Assembly (NCBI GenBank): GCA_033239005.1
Contig: BSQZ01000041.1
Coordinates: 372,501 to 436,500 of the forward strand
Direction of reading: 5' to 3'
Length of the DNA: 64,000 nucleotides
Source: Lamellibrachia satsuma
Taxonomy: Eukaryota > Annelida > Polychaeta > Sabellida > Siboglinidae
Part shown: in pieces, positions 22,676-35,825 of the stretch
Numbering within the stretch: the stretch's first letter is position 1
Layout: the number at the start of each line of letters is the position of its first letter
Notes under the pieces: model-generated
The model's input: only the letters and a program-made list of their open reading frames with translations
Told to the model about the DNA's origin: nothing
Databases searched by the model: none
Made by a program: the position numbers and the translations under genes

Positions 22676-25600
22676 TGTCACTGTACTTGATAATCGACTA
22701 CGCGATTCGTGCAAATCCTTGTTTACATTTACGCACTGCCACACCCCACGTTGACCCAGAAACCCTAATAATGAGGGTTGTCATCTGGGAACCACTAAGG
22801 CGAAAAAAATATGCAATCATCACGAATCATGACCCAGGGATACAGCGGTATTAATATCCATAGATACGAGTCACGACAACCGCCCAACTCGATAACACCC
22901 TAGTTCAAAGGGTAATCGAATGCAACACTGGTATAGATTGTTGATAAAGACATTAAAAACATGAACCGTTGACTCCGAAACAGTGTGGGTTTTAGGATTT
23001 CGCCAAGGAGGAGGTCAAGCGAGCGGGGGGGAGCGTTAGTGTACCTTGCTACTACGATGTAACACAAAAAAAGTTTTCAAAAATTAACCAAAGGTGGCCA
23101 TTGCCCAATGCTCCCCTGAATATGCCGCTGCTCTGAAAGCCTGCAAGTGTCGTCAATTTGCAGATAACCACATAATAGAAATAATGGAAAATGGCACGTG
23201 AATGATAGAAATAGTAATAGGTCTCAAGACAAGATTTAACAAGATTGCAGTCTCGCCAAGCTCTTGCTTATTCGCGAATCGATCGTGTTCGTACTTACGG
23301 TCTATTCCTACAGCGAAGAAGCCCTTCTTCCACTTCGGTATACCCTAGCCTAGTATGCTTGGAATGTGTACTCCGAGCGGTGATATTGCAGCGCACTCTT
23401 GACACCGTGTTACCGTCGAAACATCCACAGAGGCAGTGGTCACTATAAGTATGGCCTGTCCGGCGTGATCCTATATGCCCTGTCCGGTGACATATGAAGT
23501 CTGGCCGCTATACATTTAGTCGGTTCAGTGACCAAGGTTATGTCAGTGAAAGCGGCTGTGTTAACATTAACTACGTCGGCTGACAGTCGTACACATGCTA
23601 TAGTCTGCTCGTAGTCCTGGTCACATCAGCGGGGCTCTGAACTATGCACGACCTGTCACAACGTCATAGCGGCGAGTAACATCATGGACGAACGGCTGTC
23701 TAATTATTTGATATATTGACATTACTGGACATCATAAATAGCTCACCGCCCGTGTGATATGTTGTTCCGCCTGAACGCTTTGTCCGAGCTAATTTACGGA
23801 CTCTCGCTGGTCGACGCCTTCGACAAAGAAACATCAAGGAAGACCTTCATTGTCACGACGAGTCTATCCATCACCCTTGTCATCGCTGGACACACGCCTT
23901 TGACCAGGTGGGGGGCATTGACATAGTAAACGTAGTAACCAGCTGGGTGACAGCCAACTGGACTGACCAATCCGTGTTATTCCTTTAAAGTGTGTTCTCT
24001 CGTCTTGGCTCCGAACTGAGACCAATTGCCCTGGCTACTGATACCAGCTGAGAAGACCACCGACTGGGCTCGTTACTTGGTCCGTAACTTTGTAGTCATC
24101 CTGTGATATCGACATGACATGGACAATATCCACACGCATGCACGTTAGCGTTAACTTGTATAACGAGCTGAAGTCGTCGGTCAAGAGCACGACTGCTGCA
24201 CTTGGGTGAAACGTGTTTACATAGCCGGTGGAGATGATGATGATATGTCGAGTGGACTTCCTCGAATCACAGTGACCCTCCATGTTGGTTTGCCACCATA
24301 TTGTTTCTGTTGCTGTGGTTACAGTGGTCGCAATTCTTACAGATTGGGTTTAGAGATTTCCTTCTCTATAATTGGTGAGTTGCCCGAAATAAATTTGGAA
24401 GTTTTGCGGTTTTACCGACCACTGATTTTTACAATATTATAACGATTTGCACGTTTAATATTTTATCGGTATTTAAGTAAAAACACGTGCACCTTCGGAC
24501 CGGGATTGTGGTGAGTAATATGATAAATCGCCTCGAATGGCTACAAGCTTATTAAAGTTTCGATAAATATATCTATTCCGATTTTTCAGGATCCTAAAGC
24601 AAGCATATAACAGTATGAACACAACAATCAATCATCTTTCCTGCTGATACTGCCGATTTATCTCGTAATACACTATCTACAACACAAAATAAGTATTTTT
24701 GTTCCGGGTGTGAACTTTTTGAACTGTACCAGCCGGTTGTGAGCTTCTCCGGATCTTTAACACACTTTAACCGTGGTTTTATTCTTAGCCGATAGGTGGT
24801 GCATGTCTTATGAATACCGTGTACTGCTGTGTGTTCGTCATTGGTCGTGTTTGTTTCCCTGTCGGATACAACTATCGCCAAAAATACAATAGTTCATCTG
24901 GTCGTGTGCGTCTCTTCGACGAGCTATTGCCTTAACATTCGACCTCTTTATAGTTACTGCCATTCTAGTGTTAACTTCGTCCATCATTAATCACCCGTTC
25001 TTGAAAGAATCTAAATTATCAGCCCATCTTCACTAGTTTCTTTTTGCTGACACACTATCGATGTTACTTAGATACAGTTACGTCAGGATCATCTAAAGTT
25101 GACACTAAAATATCGTCAACACGACACTCCATCATCGTTTAATATCAGCGTGACACTAGTGTAGTACCATCATGCAATATCGATCAGATATCGCTACAAT
25201 AAAATTTTCTCCAGCAACATCTCACGAGTATGTGCGAAATCAAAATACTTCGTTCGAACGTCTCAGTAAAGTCGATTCACTATATGAAATATGTAAGTCA
25301 TTATATAACATCTAACCTACTGACGTGTTTAGAAATAGTTGCTACCACTCCAAGCCGACTGATTATACTTTTTGTATAAATTGGTTTGAACGTTATATTA
25401 TAATTAGCGTTATGCATGCTAAACACTAACTCGTTATAGCAGCGCACGTCATATGGTATCACTACGCAACCTTTATCATCTCGTGTTACTTAATATCTTA
25501 ATGGGTCATACTGAAATCAAGACCCGGATTCTATGTGTCAACCAAATGTAACATACTTTTCTACCAAGCAGTAATTGCCCAGATTTCTAGGCGCGGCCAT

Positions 25601-26215
25601 CTCTGACGCAGTCATGCATGAGACAGCCCAGCATAAACATCATGTTTACGGCAGTTCAACACGAACTCACATTCAGCGGTTCAGGAAACATTACGCTAAT
25701 AGACCTTTGTTGACACCACGGCGAAGCGGCTCGCTCATTTCAGGCCGGATTTTGCGCCAGAGGAATTGCAGTCTCATGACTGCCGGTAGGAAATTTATAG
25801 TGTGAAGAGTTTCATGGGATTTCGCAGACAGGCAGAGTTGGTTGGAGTCGTTAAATTCGCGTTGACATGTAATTACTTGACGACATAACGGTGCGCTTAG
25901 CTGAACACAACGCAACATTTGGTGTCGTCTGGCGGTGCTATCAGTCTGACAAATGACACTAACATTGTCTGACAAAGTGTGATGCGTACAATGAAGTAAC
26001 TGTGTCGCTGAAAGGTATATTGTGCGCATCTTGGGTAGGTTAGAGCAGCTGTCAAATATGATCAAAATCTGGGGTGGAATGTGAGGATGAATAGTACAGG
26101 GGGAATGTCAGGGGTAATGTCCGGGGTGGAAGGGTGTTTTAATAGTAGTGGTTTAATAAAATGCGGGTTTGCCACACAATTAATACTGTTAATGTTTATG
26201 AAACATGGAAACAGC
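22676..26215. other. 3.5 kb of apparently non-coding DNA
   Basis: No array, transposon or convincing exon is seen. A phrase near 23820-23870 (CGACAAAGAAACATCAAGGA then TTCATTGTCACGACG) repeats one near 21121-21165, an old duplication of about 60 bp. CCCCTGAATATGCCGCTGCT near 23113 resembles the right edge of family A near 54335. Short ORFs are at chance length. Confidence 0.5.
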
Positions 26216-26219
26216 CTGT

Positions 26220-26708
26220 TTAATGAACGCATTGTCTGGCTCCTGAACAAACCGTTAGAATGTGTTGCGGCATTGCACGGAAGAAAAAAGACAGCCACTG
26301 TAAGAGCCTATGACTCCTTGCACAACCCCCGGGGCACAACCCAAGTGTTGGTAGAGCAATGCCAACGACAGTGCTAGATACAACTGCATGCCCCCAAAAT
26401 AGAGTACCACTGACGGTTTCACGAAGCGTTCGTACCACACGAAGGAAAGTATGGGGACGTTTGATGTAGATCGCGTACCTCGGAACAATAGAACACGCAC
26501 ATAGCACATTTAGGTAACTACAGAAGTGTTCCGAGTTACGTAATTCTTCGTCAAACATCCGCTTAAGTTCCTTCAAAGACCCCCATTCCCCGGGAAATTT
26601 CGAATGTTTGTAATGTAGGAACCATCCTCGTGGGGGTCCCCGAACACGCAAACAACATTCCAGGGACATAAACGTGAAACTGACGGAACTACAACATAAC
26701 ATAGACAT
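26220..26708 (-). CDS. Unidentified 162-codon ORF
   Basis: The frame starts with ATG at 26706-26708 and is uninterrupted for 162 codons. It is outside any tandem repeat, which makes its length mildly notable. It has a Cys-rich N-terminus (MLCCSSVSF), a polar middle (LKELKRMFDEELRN) and hydrophobic C-terminal patches, with no clear signal peptide or domain. It could be an old transposon fragment or chance. Confidence 0.18.
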   Translation of the reverse strand: MSMLCCSSVSFTFMSLECCLRVRGPPRGWFLHYKHSKFPGEWGSLKELKRMFDEELRNSEHFCSYLNVLCACSIVPRYAIYIKRPHTFLRVVRTLRETVSGTLFWGHAVVSSTVVGIALPTLGLCPGGCARSHRLLQWLSFFFRAMPQHILTVCSGARQCVH

Positions 26709-26984
26709 CCACGAACTGTGTTTTATAGTATAGACTAACGCTACGTGTCCTCCTTACGTGGTATGTGCGCGAGCAATAAAATATCCCATTGCAAATGTGA
26801 GCATTTCGGGTCAATGTCTAAGAGGGTAGGATTCGACTGTCTGGTGTGTATCGGGGAAGTAAAACATACCACACAGGATAACTGTTTAAAGCTTCTCAAT
26901 TCTGACTGAATGACGTATCAGGTTCGTTGGTATTCAGATCTGTCGGGCGTGAATAGTTTCAGTAATGCGCGCATTTAATAAAAT

Positions 26985-27205
26985 AGTGAGCGCGTCTGTT
27001 AAAATCATCGAAATAATTAACTTTGATCGTGATATCTGGTAACTTGCGAAAATGTGACTAACCTTATGTTTATAGAGCCGGTCCACTTTCGTCCTTTTAT
27101 TGCTGGCTATTGACTGGATCCGGTCAAAATTAATTTAAAAGTTTGTTCGATGATTTTATCAAAACTAAATGACACATTTGGACAAACGAGCTACATGTCG
27201 TACTG
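26985..27205 (+). repeat. Dispersed repeat family B, unexpanded copy
   Basis: The sequence GGTAACTTGCGAAAATGTGA, followed by TTTGTTCGATGATTTTATCA and ACAAACGAGCTAC, aligns along about 180 bp with 36214-36395. That second copy continues into a 26-bp array, while this one does not. No coding capacity. Confidence 0.65.
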
Positions 27206-27289
27206 GATACTAGATATGTTTGATTTTTCGCGAAATGATTCTAAAAAGAAACGAGCGAAAAATGTCATTAAGGAGGGACCTTTGACCTA

Positions 27290-27395
27290 TCGAGTGACAA
27301 ATGATTGTTTCCATGTCTACCAATAAAAGCAATCAGCTGAAACAGACGTGACCAAGACGCAGCTATTGACATTCTGATGACCGCCTCGTTATTAA
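27290..27395 (+). repeat. Dispersed repeat family C, copy 1
   Basis: GACAAATGATTGTTTCCATG then TCTACCAATAAAAGCAATC and GACGCAGCTATTGACATTCT recur at 30603-30700 as GACAAATGACGGTTTCCATG, TCTACCAATAAAACAAATTG and GACGCAGCACTTGACATTCT. This is about 100 bp of clear similarity with no coding content. Confidence 0.75.
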
Positions 27396-27666
27396 TACGA
27401 GGCCACGATCGAGTGAACAGCATCATGTCGATTAGTGTCATACAATGAGATCAGTCATAATGACATGAATATATTGTAGACTCTCACAATAGCGTCACGA
27501 TATGATACACGAATGTTGCGTGTTGGAATCATATTTGAATACGCGCTTCGTTTAGAAGTGTGATATCGCTTTAATTCCACACATTCTGTAGTGTTTTTAT
27601 GCATTTCACAACACAAGGACACGAACGAGGACACGTTAATTTAACTATGCGTTTGCCTATGAAATA

Positions 27667-27733
27667 CGTTGACGATTGTATACACGTTGACCATTGTATA
27701 CACATTGACCACTGTATACACGTTGACGTTCAC
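27667..27733 (+). repeat. Short 21-bp array
   Basis: Three to four units of CGTTGACCATTGTATACAC, in a small ORF whose Ile-His-Val-Asp-His pattern is the translation of the repeat. From 27734 to 29515 nothing further is recognised. Confidence 0.8.
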
Positions 27734-29515
27734 CATTATAAACATTTCAACCAAACTGTTTCTTGGGCCAATCTGCAGGAGATAATATCTCAGAAGTAGA
27801 TATTTCATTACATTCGTTTTGCGATAAATGATTTTATTAACAAGTATCTTTATCTACACGGCAAGTGTATTCAGCAGAATTCCGTTGTGCGCGTTATGCC
27901 TTAAGTATAGGGTGTCTCACAAGTTGCACACCAGAGGCTTTATTACGACTTACAAGGCTGAATAGTTGATGTTGAATAGTAATACGTGCTCGGTGTGCCT
28001 GACGGTGGCCTTCCCGAGCAGTGCAGTGTTCAAGCCTTCTTTTCCGTGATCTCCAAACTCCTTAACACTGCCGGATTTGTGGACGATTATCCATTAATGA
28101 GATGTTGTTGGATATGATTGAGATCATGAATGTTCACACTGTAAACCATCTCTTTCACACGTCACAACAAGAATAAATCCAGGGAGACACGCATGGTGAC
28201 CTCGCGGTCCATTCAATAGATACTCTTCAAAGACATCACTCTTAACCAGTTGCAACTTGTAAATCTGAATTAAGCCTATGTTGAACCACTTATGCTAACC
28301 CAATGGATCAATAGTGGATACTTGTGATTTGTAAGGCAGCATTTAGTATCTCGTAATGCCTATGTGTAATGTGCATTCTTTACTCCAACTCTGTAAATGA
28401 TAGTTTTATATTATCATTGTGTGGGTTTATCCTCCGCTACGAACTGTGATAATATCAAACTTTATACAAACTGTTGACGTATTAAACCGTTTTCTTTAAT
28501 GAAATTAAGTACGTTTGTACCGTGCACACAGGTAACCTATTCTACCCCCTTAGTTTCAACATATAAAGCTTACCGACCCTACTACGCACATCAGAAGACA
28601 GACAAGACTGGCAAAGCCTATGTGGAAATGGCACCTCTACGACCGGTCCTGATGTTGATTAGTAATAGGATGAAGTGAAGATGAAAGTGAAGGTGAGGTT
28701 AGTTTCACCTCCCCCCCCCCATATTTTCAATTCCCCGCTTAGCTTCAGTCGTCGTTGGAGTGAGTACAGCCCAGAGCGAACACTAACAACAACATTGATC
28801 TGTCGTGAGGCCAACGAACGCCAATGCAGACTTTATCCCGTCGATGTCCTAATCAGCCCTAATTGAACAGTTTGCTCGGGTTTCAGCAGTTCACCTACTT
28901 CACTCTCGCCAACCATCTGTTGACGCCGCACAAGCAGCGAACAGCGGTTGTAACTCGATACAAGGAATGCTTGGGGGCCAATCCTCCGACGATACGGTGC
29001 GAATTAACCAAGCAGTAATATGCACAATGCTATAAAAAGTATGATGGTATCGTCTTTTCCTAAACACAACTATTAAAGTTTACCTACTTAAAGGTTTCAG
29101 CAATCACCGGGTGTCTTCTCCAGGAACTGAATTCTGGGACTTAATCATTCTGTTCGCCGGATGGAATGTCAAGCAAGCTGAGCGTAGCTGAGTCGATATA
29201 CCCTCGTCTCAATGATAGGTGTCGACTTTCTTATGCTTTCCTTTCCATTTCAAACTTCTATTACTTTCCCTGCAATAATCTTGGCTCAATAATATGTTTC
29301 TTGGCGTAGTCTGTGACTGCTGACTTACGTTCTACTGTTGATGACGCACTCTTCTGTTCACGACTGAACCATTTTGTTGTGCTGCTTTCAACCTCCTTTA
29401 TTATAACGTATTCTCCTTAATAATTGAATCTCCCAACTTTATGAACATTTCATAGTACTTATGCACTTTGTTGTAGCGAAAATAGTGTAAAAACTAATAT
29501 TGTATTCATGGTTAT

Positions 29516-29735
29516 CAAGTTAGGCTTCGGCTCTCAATCAAAAGGATCGGAGTTCTAATCTTCTTGCTGCCATTTCGAAGCCAGGACAATTTCGCTGCCT
29601 CCACATTGCCCCAGCCCACGCATATGGATATATTTACATTTGTCGTTGGTGTTACATCCAGGGAGAGTTATCGTCCGCTTGCATAAAGGAAACAGGGATT
29701 AAGTACGATATATGTGGGCCTAAAGGGTCTAGAAA
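29516..29735 (+). mobile_element. tRNA-derived SINE, copy 5, diverged
   Basis: Recognisable parts are GGCTCTCAATCAAAAGGATC and GAGTTCTAATCTTCTTGCTG (anticodon-arm and B-box region), CCATTTCGAAGCCAGGACAA, and a body piece with CATATGGATATATTTACATT and GTTGGTGTTACATCCAGGGA. The 3' end is lost. It is more diverged than the other copies. Confidence 0.6.
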
Positions 29736-29984
29736 GGATTAAATTCTCGTTTCCTTGCAATTCCATACATTTAATCGCTTCTTAATTCACAGTAACTTCT
29801 AATCACCTTCGACATTTTCTGATCGTAGTAGTTCATCCCAAATAAAGTTTTATATTGTGCTTTTTTCAGGCGAATGACAAGTTATGACTAATTAATCGTG
29901 GCTGATTGTTTGAAATTATTTTTTTATTAACAGACAAGCTTTGTTTGGACCTCTTAAAATTAAAGTAAGCTCATCGTTGGCACA

Positions 29985-30300
29985 TTTATGCATCCTCGAC
30001 AGTCATCGTATCTTCTTCTTCCCCATTTTCCAGATCTTTCTTCACATTATTCATCCACCTTAATGTGGTCTTCAGGTTCTCCTTCTACCACCCGCTTCTG
30101 GGTTTCATGTTCTCTCCCTCTCCCTCTCCCTCTCCCTCTCCCTCTCCCTCTCCCTCTCTCCCTCTCCCTCTCTCTCTCCCTCTCCCTCTCCCTCTCCCTC
30201 TCCCTCTCCCCCCTCTCTCTCTCTCTGTTTCTCTCTCTCTCATTCTCTTTTCGTTCATTCTCTAAATGTGTCCTGCTCATCTAAATCGGCTCCAGACTAT
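29985..30300 (-). pseudogene. LINE RT C-terminal fragment interrupted by (CT)n
   Basis: The minus strand reads AGHI.RMNEKRM and, beyond a (CCCTCT)n/(CT)n tract at 30107-30240, LKTTLRWMNNVKKDLE. These match the GH..RM and RW..N.KKDLE blocks of LINE RT tails such as the one at 8460-9225. The purine-rich repeat on the coding strand replaced the basic GRP linker. Confidence 0.65.
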
Positions 30301-33300
30301 CTTATTTTTTTATGTTTTTCTACATTCCAATCTCCTCTTATAATTTCACCGTCATCCTTCCGTCATCTCGTTTAATGTTTTACAACTGACCCTATTTGTG
30401 CATCAATCAATTACAGCCTTTGATTGGGTTTGGGACAGTGAATTTTGATCGTGGACCAATCATGGCTAATGTAACAACTAATGCCCGACATATGTCACAT
30501 CTCGTTTCGATTGTTCCAGCCGCTAATTCTTATAAGTACATTACTTTGAATTCACACATATCATATATCGTGTGTAGTTCGACAACATATTGCTTGAAAT
30601 ATCTAATGATGACAAATGACGGTTTCCATGTCTACCAATAAAACAAATTGGCAGCAACAGAATCGACAACGACGCAGCACTTGACATTCTGGTGAGTTGC
30701 ATGATTGGCTACAAATAATTTATTTGTTATCCACCCTTGGTTTATGTTCCCAGAAACTGTTGCTGATGTGAAGATTCTGCCATCAAGCAAGACTATTGAT
30801 TCAACCGAAACGACAAGCGAATATTAGTAGTTATGGTCGTTTCATACGTCAATGACTCCAAATTGGGTCCGTGCGCGCTAATAAGACCTTATTAGCCTTG
30901 TCGGCTAAATCTGGCAATGTCGTCGATTCACTTTGAATGAAACTACTTTTATAATTAATATCCCATATACCTGCAGTATTATGAGTTTATGGACAATTAA
31001 TCTGCCATAATGTGTTATGTGTTTAAAAACGGTATCACGTTTCTCCATAATTTCATCCTATCCCTGTAAAGTATTGTAATATACTTACTGGTGTCCTCGA
31101 CAGTCAACTACACTGAATCTAAGACAGTGGGCGTAGTTGCATATATCACAAAACAGTCTAGACCTGTATCTACGTAGTTTTGTCCACCAATGTTCGCTAT
31201 CGATCCATCGATATTAATATTGAGACAGCATCCTTTTGAATATTTTCGGAAAAATACTTCTGCTGCATCATCCAAGTGTTTGTTGCAATCCTAAATGGTT
31301 CGTGGAACGTAGAACGTGTACAGGGAGAATATAAGCTATCAACTGGCAATAATAATAATATGTTATTATCTAGCAGACATTTCAAGTGATATCCATCCGA
31401 ACAATAATGATAATAATAAATAAATATAATACTTATCGTTATTATTATTCAGGTGGATATCACTTGAAATGTCAGATTCTCCGTTAGATTTTGGTATTTC
31501 TTTGGGAATATCAACTTAGCCATTTGCTATCTTAAATAACGTTTATGTCAACTGGCTTGCTTTGTCTAGCTTTTTGGTATTTGATTTAGTAATGATTGTA
31601 CTAACCATTGTCAGACAATAACAAGTAAATGCCAACTAGTTATCCACATAGAAAACAGCGATACGACGAATGACGCATTTCGGCTTTTAACGACGATTGT
31701 AAACATTAACAACTCGTCCGTTTTTGTTACGGCGAAGCAGATAAGAAGTGAAAGAGACGAAACACACACAGACAAAAAGCACCTACGTTTCTTCCCGCAC
31801 GGTAGTTAGTCTCAGTGATGCTTTCGCAAAGTTGAGCTGATAACGCCGCACGTCTTGAAGTGTCCCGCAATCACCGAGCGTTGATGCCTCCCGCAGAACG
31901 TTGTCCGCATTGCTAAACACATCGCGATCACCACAAGCTCGTTCTGTGGGCTGTACAACCCGCGCAGCTTCCGTCCAGCTGCTAGCACGGTACTGACTCG
32001 CTGATGGTCGAAGCGCGCCAGATAGCGGAGACTGTGGCGTCGCCAGAGGTCGCTGGTGGTGCCGTCAACCGGCATCTGTTCCCGTTTGTAACATTGATCC
32101 ACAAAGACAAAAGTGAAATGGCGTCGATTCGTGTTTCAGTGTACGTGGTCTGGTTACGAGCTATGCATACCTGTGTCTTGTGTGTGTGTTCGTAGTCTGA
32201 CTTGTAGTACTGAACACAGTATCGTATGACTAGGCAGACTTCTTAAATTGCATTTTAGTTTCCATTTACCTCATCTTTGACAAAACAAGATATCAGGCCA
32301 CCATTAACGAGCTACCCTCTTCCTTTCTAATTGTTGCAAACTGTTGATTTACATTTATATACATTATTTGCTATTTCGCCTTAATTTATCAGCTGATGAC
32401 TTCATGCCTTTCACATACACTTTTGAAGCGGAATGTCCAAGAAATCAGATCAAATCGTTGTGTTTACATTCATAGCTAGCTGGGAAAATATCTACCAATA
32501 AAACTATCGCAAAACACGTGGGTTATGCGGGCAACCCGGCCTCCAGCCTCCAGCTACTCCACCCACGACGACGGGAGTCTGGTGGTTGCCAGGGAACCAA
32601 TACGACACGTGCGCTAGTATCAGCCACACGCAGCCGGGAGTTCACGCACTCCGGTTTACTTGTTTACTCGTTCCCTTTCATGGGTACTGCGTATCATTTC
32701 CTGCGACTGTGTTTACCTGTTCGACGCACGAATCGGTGTGTCTACGTCTTGCAGTAATAGTTCCACCGGGCGTCAGCAACGTTTGTAGACAGAGAGAGAC
32801 ACAAACAGACATATGTATTTTATTTTGACCCATATACATATCACATGTAGAGTCGATAAACTTATTTGTTTTACGTAGATTACCATAACTATTTTCGAAC
32901 ATGCGAGTACGTGACCTTATCACGTGTAATTATATAAACAACATGTTATATCCAGGCTGGTTATTAAGTAAGGCAGCGTTTGGTCGTAGTTTGGTCGTAA
33001 ACAAAGTTATCCTAACAATGTGACGCATGTATCAGAGACCGCCCGTCTGAATGAGATCATGTTGTGTGAATAGCTGCGACAGGTGTCTCAGCAAAGGGTG
33101 TTCAGCTATGTAGGTAATTATGTTTACAGCAACGAACAAAGCCCACAGGTCTCGTGCTGTTCAACGACAATCAGACAAAACTAATTAAACGCGCTCGTCT
33201 GAGTAGATGTTACACTTGCTGAAGTCCCCCCCCGCATTCCCATGTATACCTCTGTAGACTACCAACAATAGCATTTTAATCAGTGTTGCGTTGATATTAC

Positions 33301-33415
33301 GATAGCTGGAGTTTGGGTAAACCGTTTTCAAACTGTGCTCGGTTTCTACGCCACTGCAGAGAACTATGATTCAGTTAAAATGAAACGCAGTATACACTAA
33401 CTATTCGCCGGGATG
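30301..33415. other. Mostly non-coding, two minor repeats
   Basis: 30603-30700 is the second copy of family C. Near 31374-31480 a 24-bp palindrome arm (ACATTTCAAGTGATATCCA and its inverse) flanks an AATAATA-rich core. A GC-richer stretch at about 31810-32100 has a 97-codon frame without an ATG and is not called as a gene. Nothing else is recognised. Confidence 0.5.
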
Positions 33416-33419
33416 ACAG

Positions 33420-35310
33420 AGAGGAAACTGTCAACTATGACCAGAGCAAATTGTCAACCATGACCAGAGCAAACTGTCAACCATGACCAGAGCAACTTGT
33501 CAACCATGACCAGAGCAAAATTTTACCATTATCAGGGCAAACTGTCAACTGTGAGCAGAGTAAATTGTCAACCATTACATAGAGTAACTTGTCAACCATG
33601 ACCAGAGTAACGTGTCAACCATGACCAGAGCAAACTGTTTACCATTATCAGGGCAAACTGTCAATCATGAGCAGAGTCACTTGTCTACCATGACTAGAGT
33701 AACTTGTCAACCATAACCTAGAGTAACTTGTCAACCATGACATACAGTAATTTGTCAACCATGACCAGAGCAAACTGTTTACCATTATCAGGGCAAACTG
33801 TCAACTATGATCAAAACAACTTGTCAACTGTTACCATAGTAAATTGTCTACAATGACTAGAGTAAACTGTCAACCATCGCCAGAGCAAACTGTCACGAAT
33901 GAAAAGAGTAACTTGTCAACAATGACCAGAACAAGCTGTCTACAATGAACAGAGCAAACCGTCAACCATGAAAAGAGTAACTTGTCAACAATGACCAGAG
34001 TAAGCTGTCTACAATGATCTGAGCAAACCGTCAACCGTGAAAAGAGTAACTTGTCAACAATGACCAGAGTAAGCTGTCTACAATGATCAGAGCAAACTGT
34101 CAATCATGAAAAGAGTAACTTGTCAACAATGACCAGAGCAAGCTGTCTACAATGATCAGAGCAAACTGTCAACCATGAAAAGAGTAACTTGTCAACAATG
34201 ACCAGAGTAAGTTGTCTACAATGACCAGAGCAAGCTGTCTACATTGTTCAGAGCAAACCGTCAACCGTGAAAAGAGTAACTTGTCGACAATGACCAGAGC
34301 AAGCTGTCTACAATGATCAGAGCAAACCGTCAACCGTGGAAAGAGTAACTTGTCGATAATGACCAGAGCAAGCTGTCTACATTGTTCAGAGCAAACCGTT
34401 AACCGTGAAAAGAGTAACTTGTCGACAATGACCAGAGCAAGCTGTCTACAATGATCAGAGCAAACCGTCAACCGTGGAAAGAGTAACTTGTCGATAATGA
34501 CCAGAGCAAGCTGTCTACATTGTTCAGAGCAAACCGTTAACCGTGAAAAGAGTAACTTGTCGACAATGACCAGAGCAAGCTGTCTACAATGATCAGAGCA
34601 AACCGTCAGCCGTGAAAAGAGTAACTTGTCGACAATGACCAGAGCAAGCTGTCTACAATGATCAGAGCAAACCGTCAACCGTGAAAAGAGTAACTTGTCG
34701 ATAATGACCAGAGCAAGCTGTCTACATTGTTCAGAGCAAACCGTTAACCGTGAAAAGAGTAACTTGTCGACAATGACCAGAGCAAGCTGTCTACAATGAT
34801 CAGAGCAAACCGTCAACCGTGAAAAGAGTAACTTGTCGATAATGACCAGAGCAAGCTGTCTACAATGATCAGAGCAAACCGTCAACCGTGAAAAGAGTAA
34901 CTTGTCGATAATGACCAGAACAAGCTGTCTACAATGATCAGAGCAAACCGTCAACCGTGAAAAGAGTAACTTGTCAATAATGGCCAGAGCAAGCTGTCTA
35001 CAATGATCAGAGCAAACCGTCAACCGTGAAAAGAGTAACCTGTCAACAATGGCCAGAGCAAACTGTCTACAATGATCAGAGCAAACCGTCAACCGTGAAA
35101 AGAGTAACCTGTCAACAATGACCAGAGCAAGCTGTCTACAATGATCAGAGCAAACTGTCAACCATGAAAAGAGTAATTTGTTAATCATGACCAGAGCAAG
35201 CTGTCTACTATGACTACAACAAACTGTCAACCAAGACTAGAGTAATGTGTCAACAACCATGAGAGAAATTTGTCAATAATGACCCGAGTTAACGCTCTAT
35301 TATGAACTGT
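33420..35310 (-). repeat. Satellite: 23-bp monomers evolving into 69-bp higher-order units
   Basis: From 33420 to about 33880 the array is made of loosely conserved 23-bp monomers of the type CAACCATGACCAGAGCAAACTGT. From about 33890 to 35200 a trimer (three diverged monomers, 69 bp) is the regular repeat: CAGAGCAAACCGTCAACCGT, GAAAAGAGTAACTTGTCGAC, AATGACCAGAGCAAGCTGTC. Because 69 is a multiple of three, the minus strand has a 353-codon open frame with a 23-residue period (SDHCRQLALVIVDKLLFSR plus LTVC). No signal peptide or recognisable domain is present, so I treat it as satellite DNA. Confidence 0.93.
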
Positions 35311-35623
35311 GTACCGTGACTAGAACAAACTATCAATTAAGATCATACTAATTTGTCAACCGTCAGTCTCCAGTTTTTATATTATCTTACACTATTTGGC
35401 TGGTCAATAGTCCTTCAAGCCAAACCAAGAGTGCCGTGTGCGTGTAGTGGCCAAAGTAGGCAATAGATCATTTCGAGATAACAGAAGCCGCAGTTAAACC
35501 GCACAGGAAACTCCTTCTTCACCGAGATGATATTTCTTATGCGTCCCACTGGGAATAGAGACACAAACAGGAAACCTTCGAAACACAACGGTGGTTCAGA
35601 TCAGTTACACTGACATCTTACAG

Positions 35624-35825
35624 TCGCTTGAATATTGACGAGCCAGAGAATTGTGGCGATATCAAGAAATCCAGTAATTTGCTCCCTATCAACTTGTCAG
35701 ATGAGATGTTAGATGCACGCCGCAAGTATTGGATACACCAAGCATCAATCCGTTCTGATGAAGGCGATACGTATTTAGCTCGAGACGTCATCATTCACAC
35801 GAGGCCCCGAATTGATATTTCTTAA
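35624..35825 (+). CDS. Candidate terminal exon of an unknown gene
   Basis: A plausible acceptor CTGACATCTTACAG precedes 35624. The frame then encodes about 66 residues (RLNIDEPENCGDIKK to RPRIDIS) and ends with TAA. The composition is globular and polar, with balanced acidic and basic residues and no low complexity, unlike neighbouring ORFs. No domain recognised. A second protein-like frame without a clear splice site follows at 35904-36129 (RLPCKASSCTSGQPFPYNY). Both may be remnants of one gene or of a decayed transposon. Confidence 0.25.

Noticed and set aside
21791..22854. 284-330 codon Gly/Arg-rich and Pro/Leu-rich frames
   Set aside because: All frames on both strands are open because the 12-bp unit CCCCCTTGGCCT lacks stops. 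No signal peptide or non-repeat domain is present.
31812..32102. 97-codon minus-strand frame in a GC-richer patch
   Set aside because: No ATG at its start, no domain, and no defensible splice sites; composition alone is not enough.
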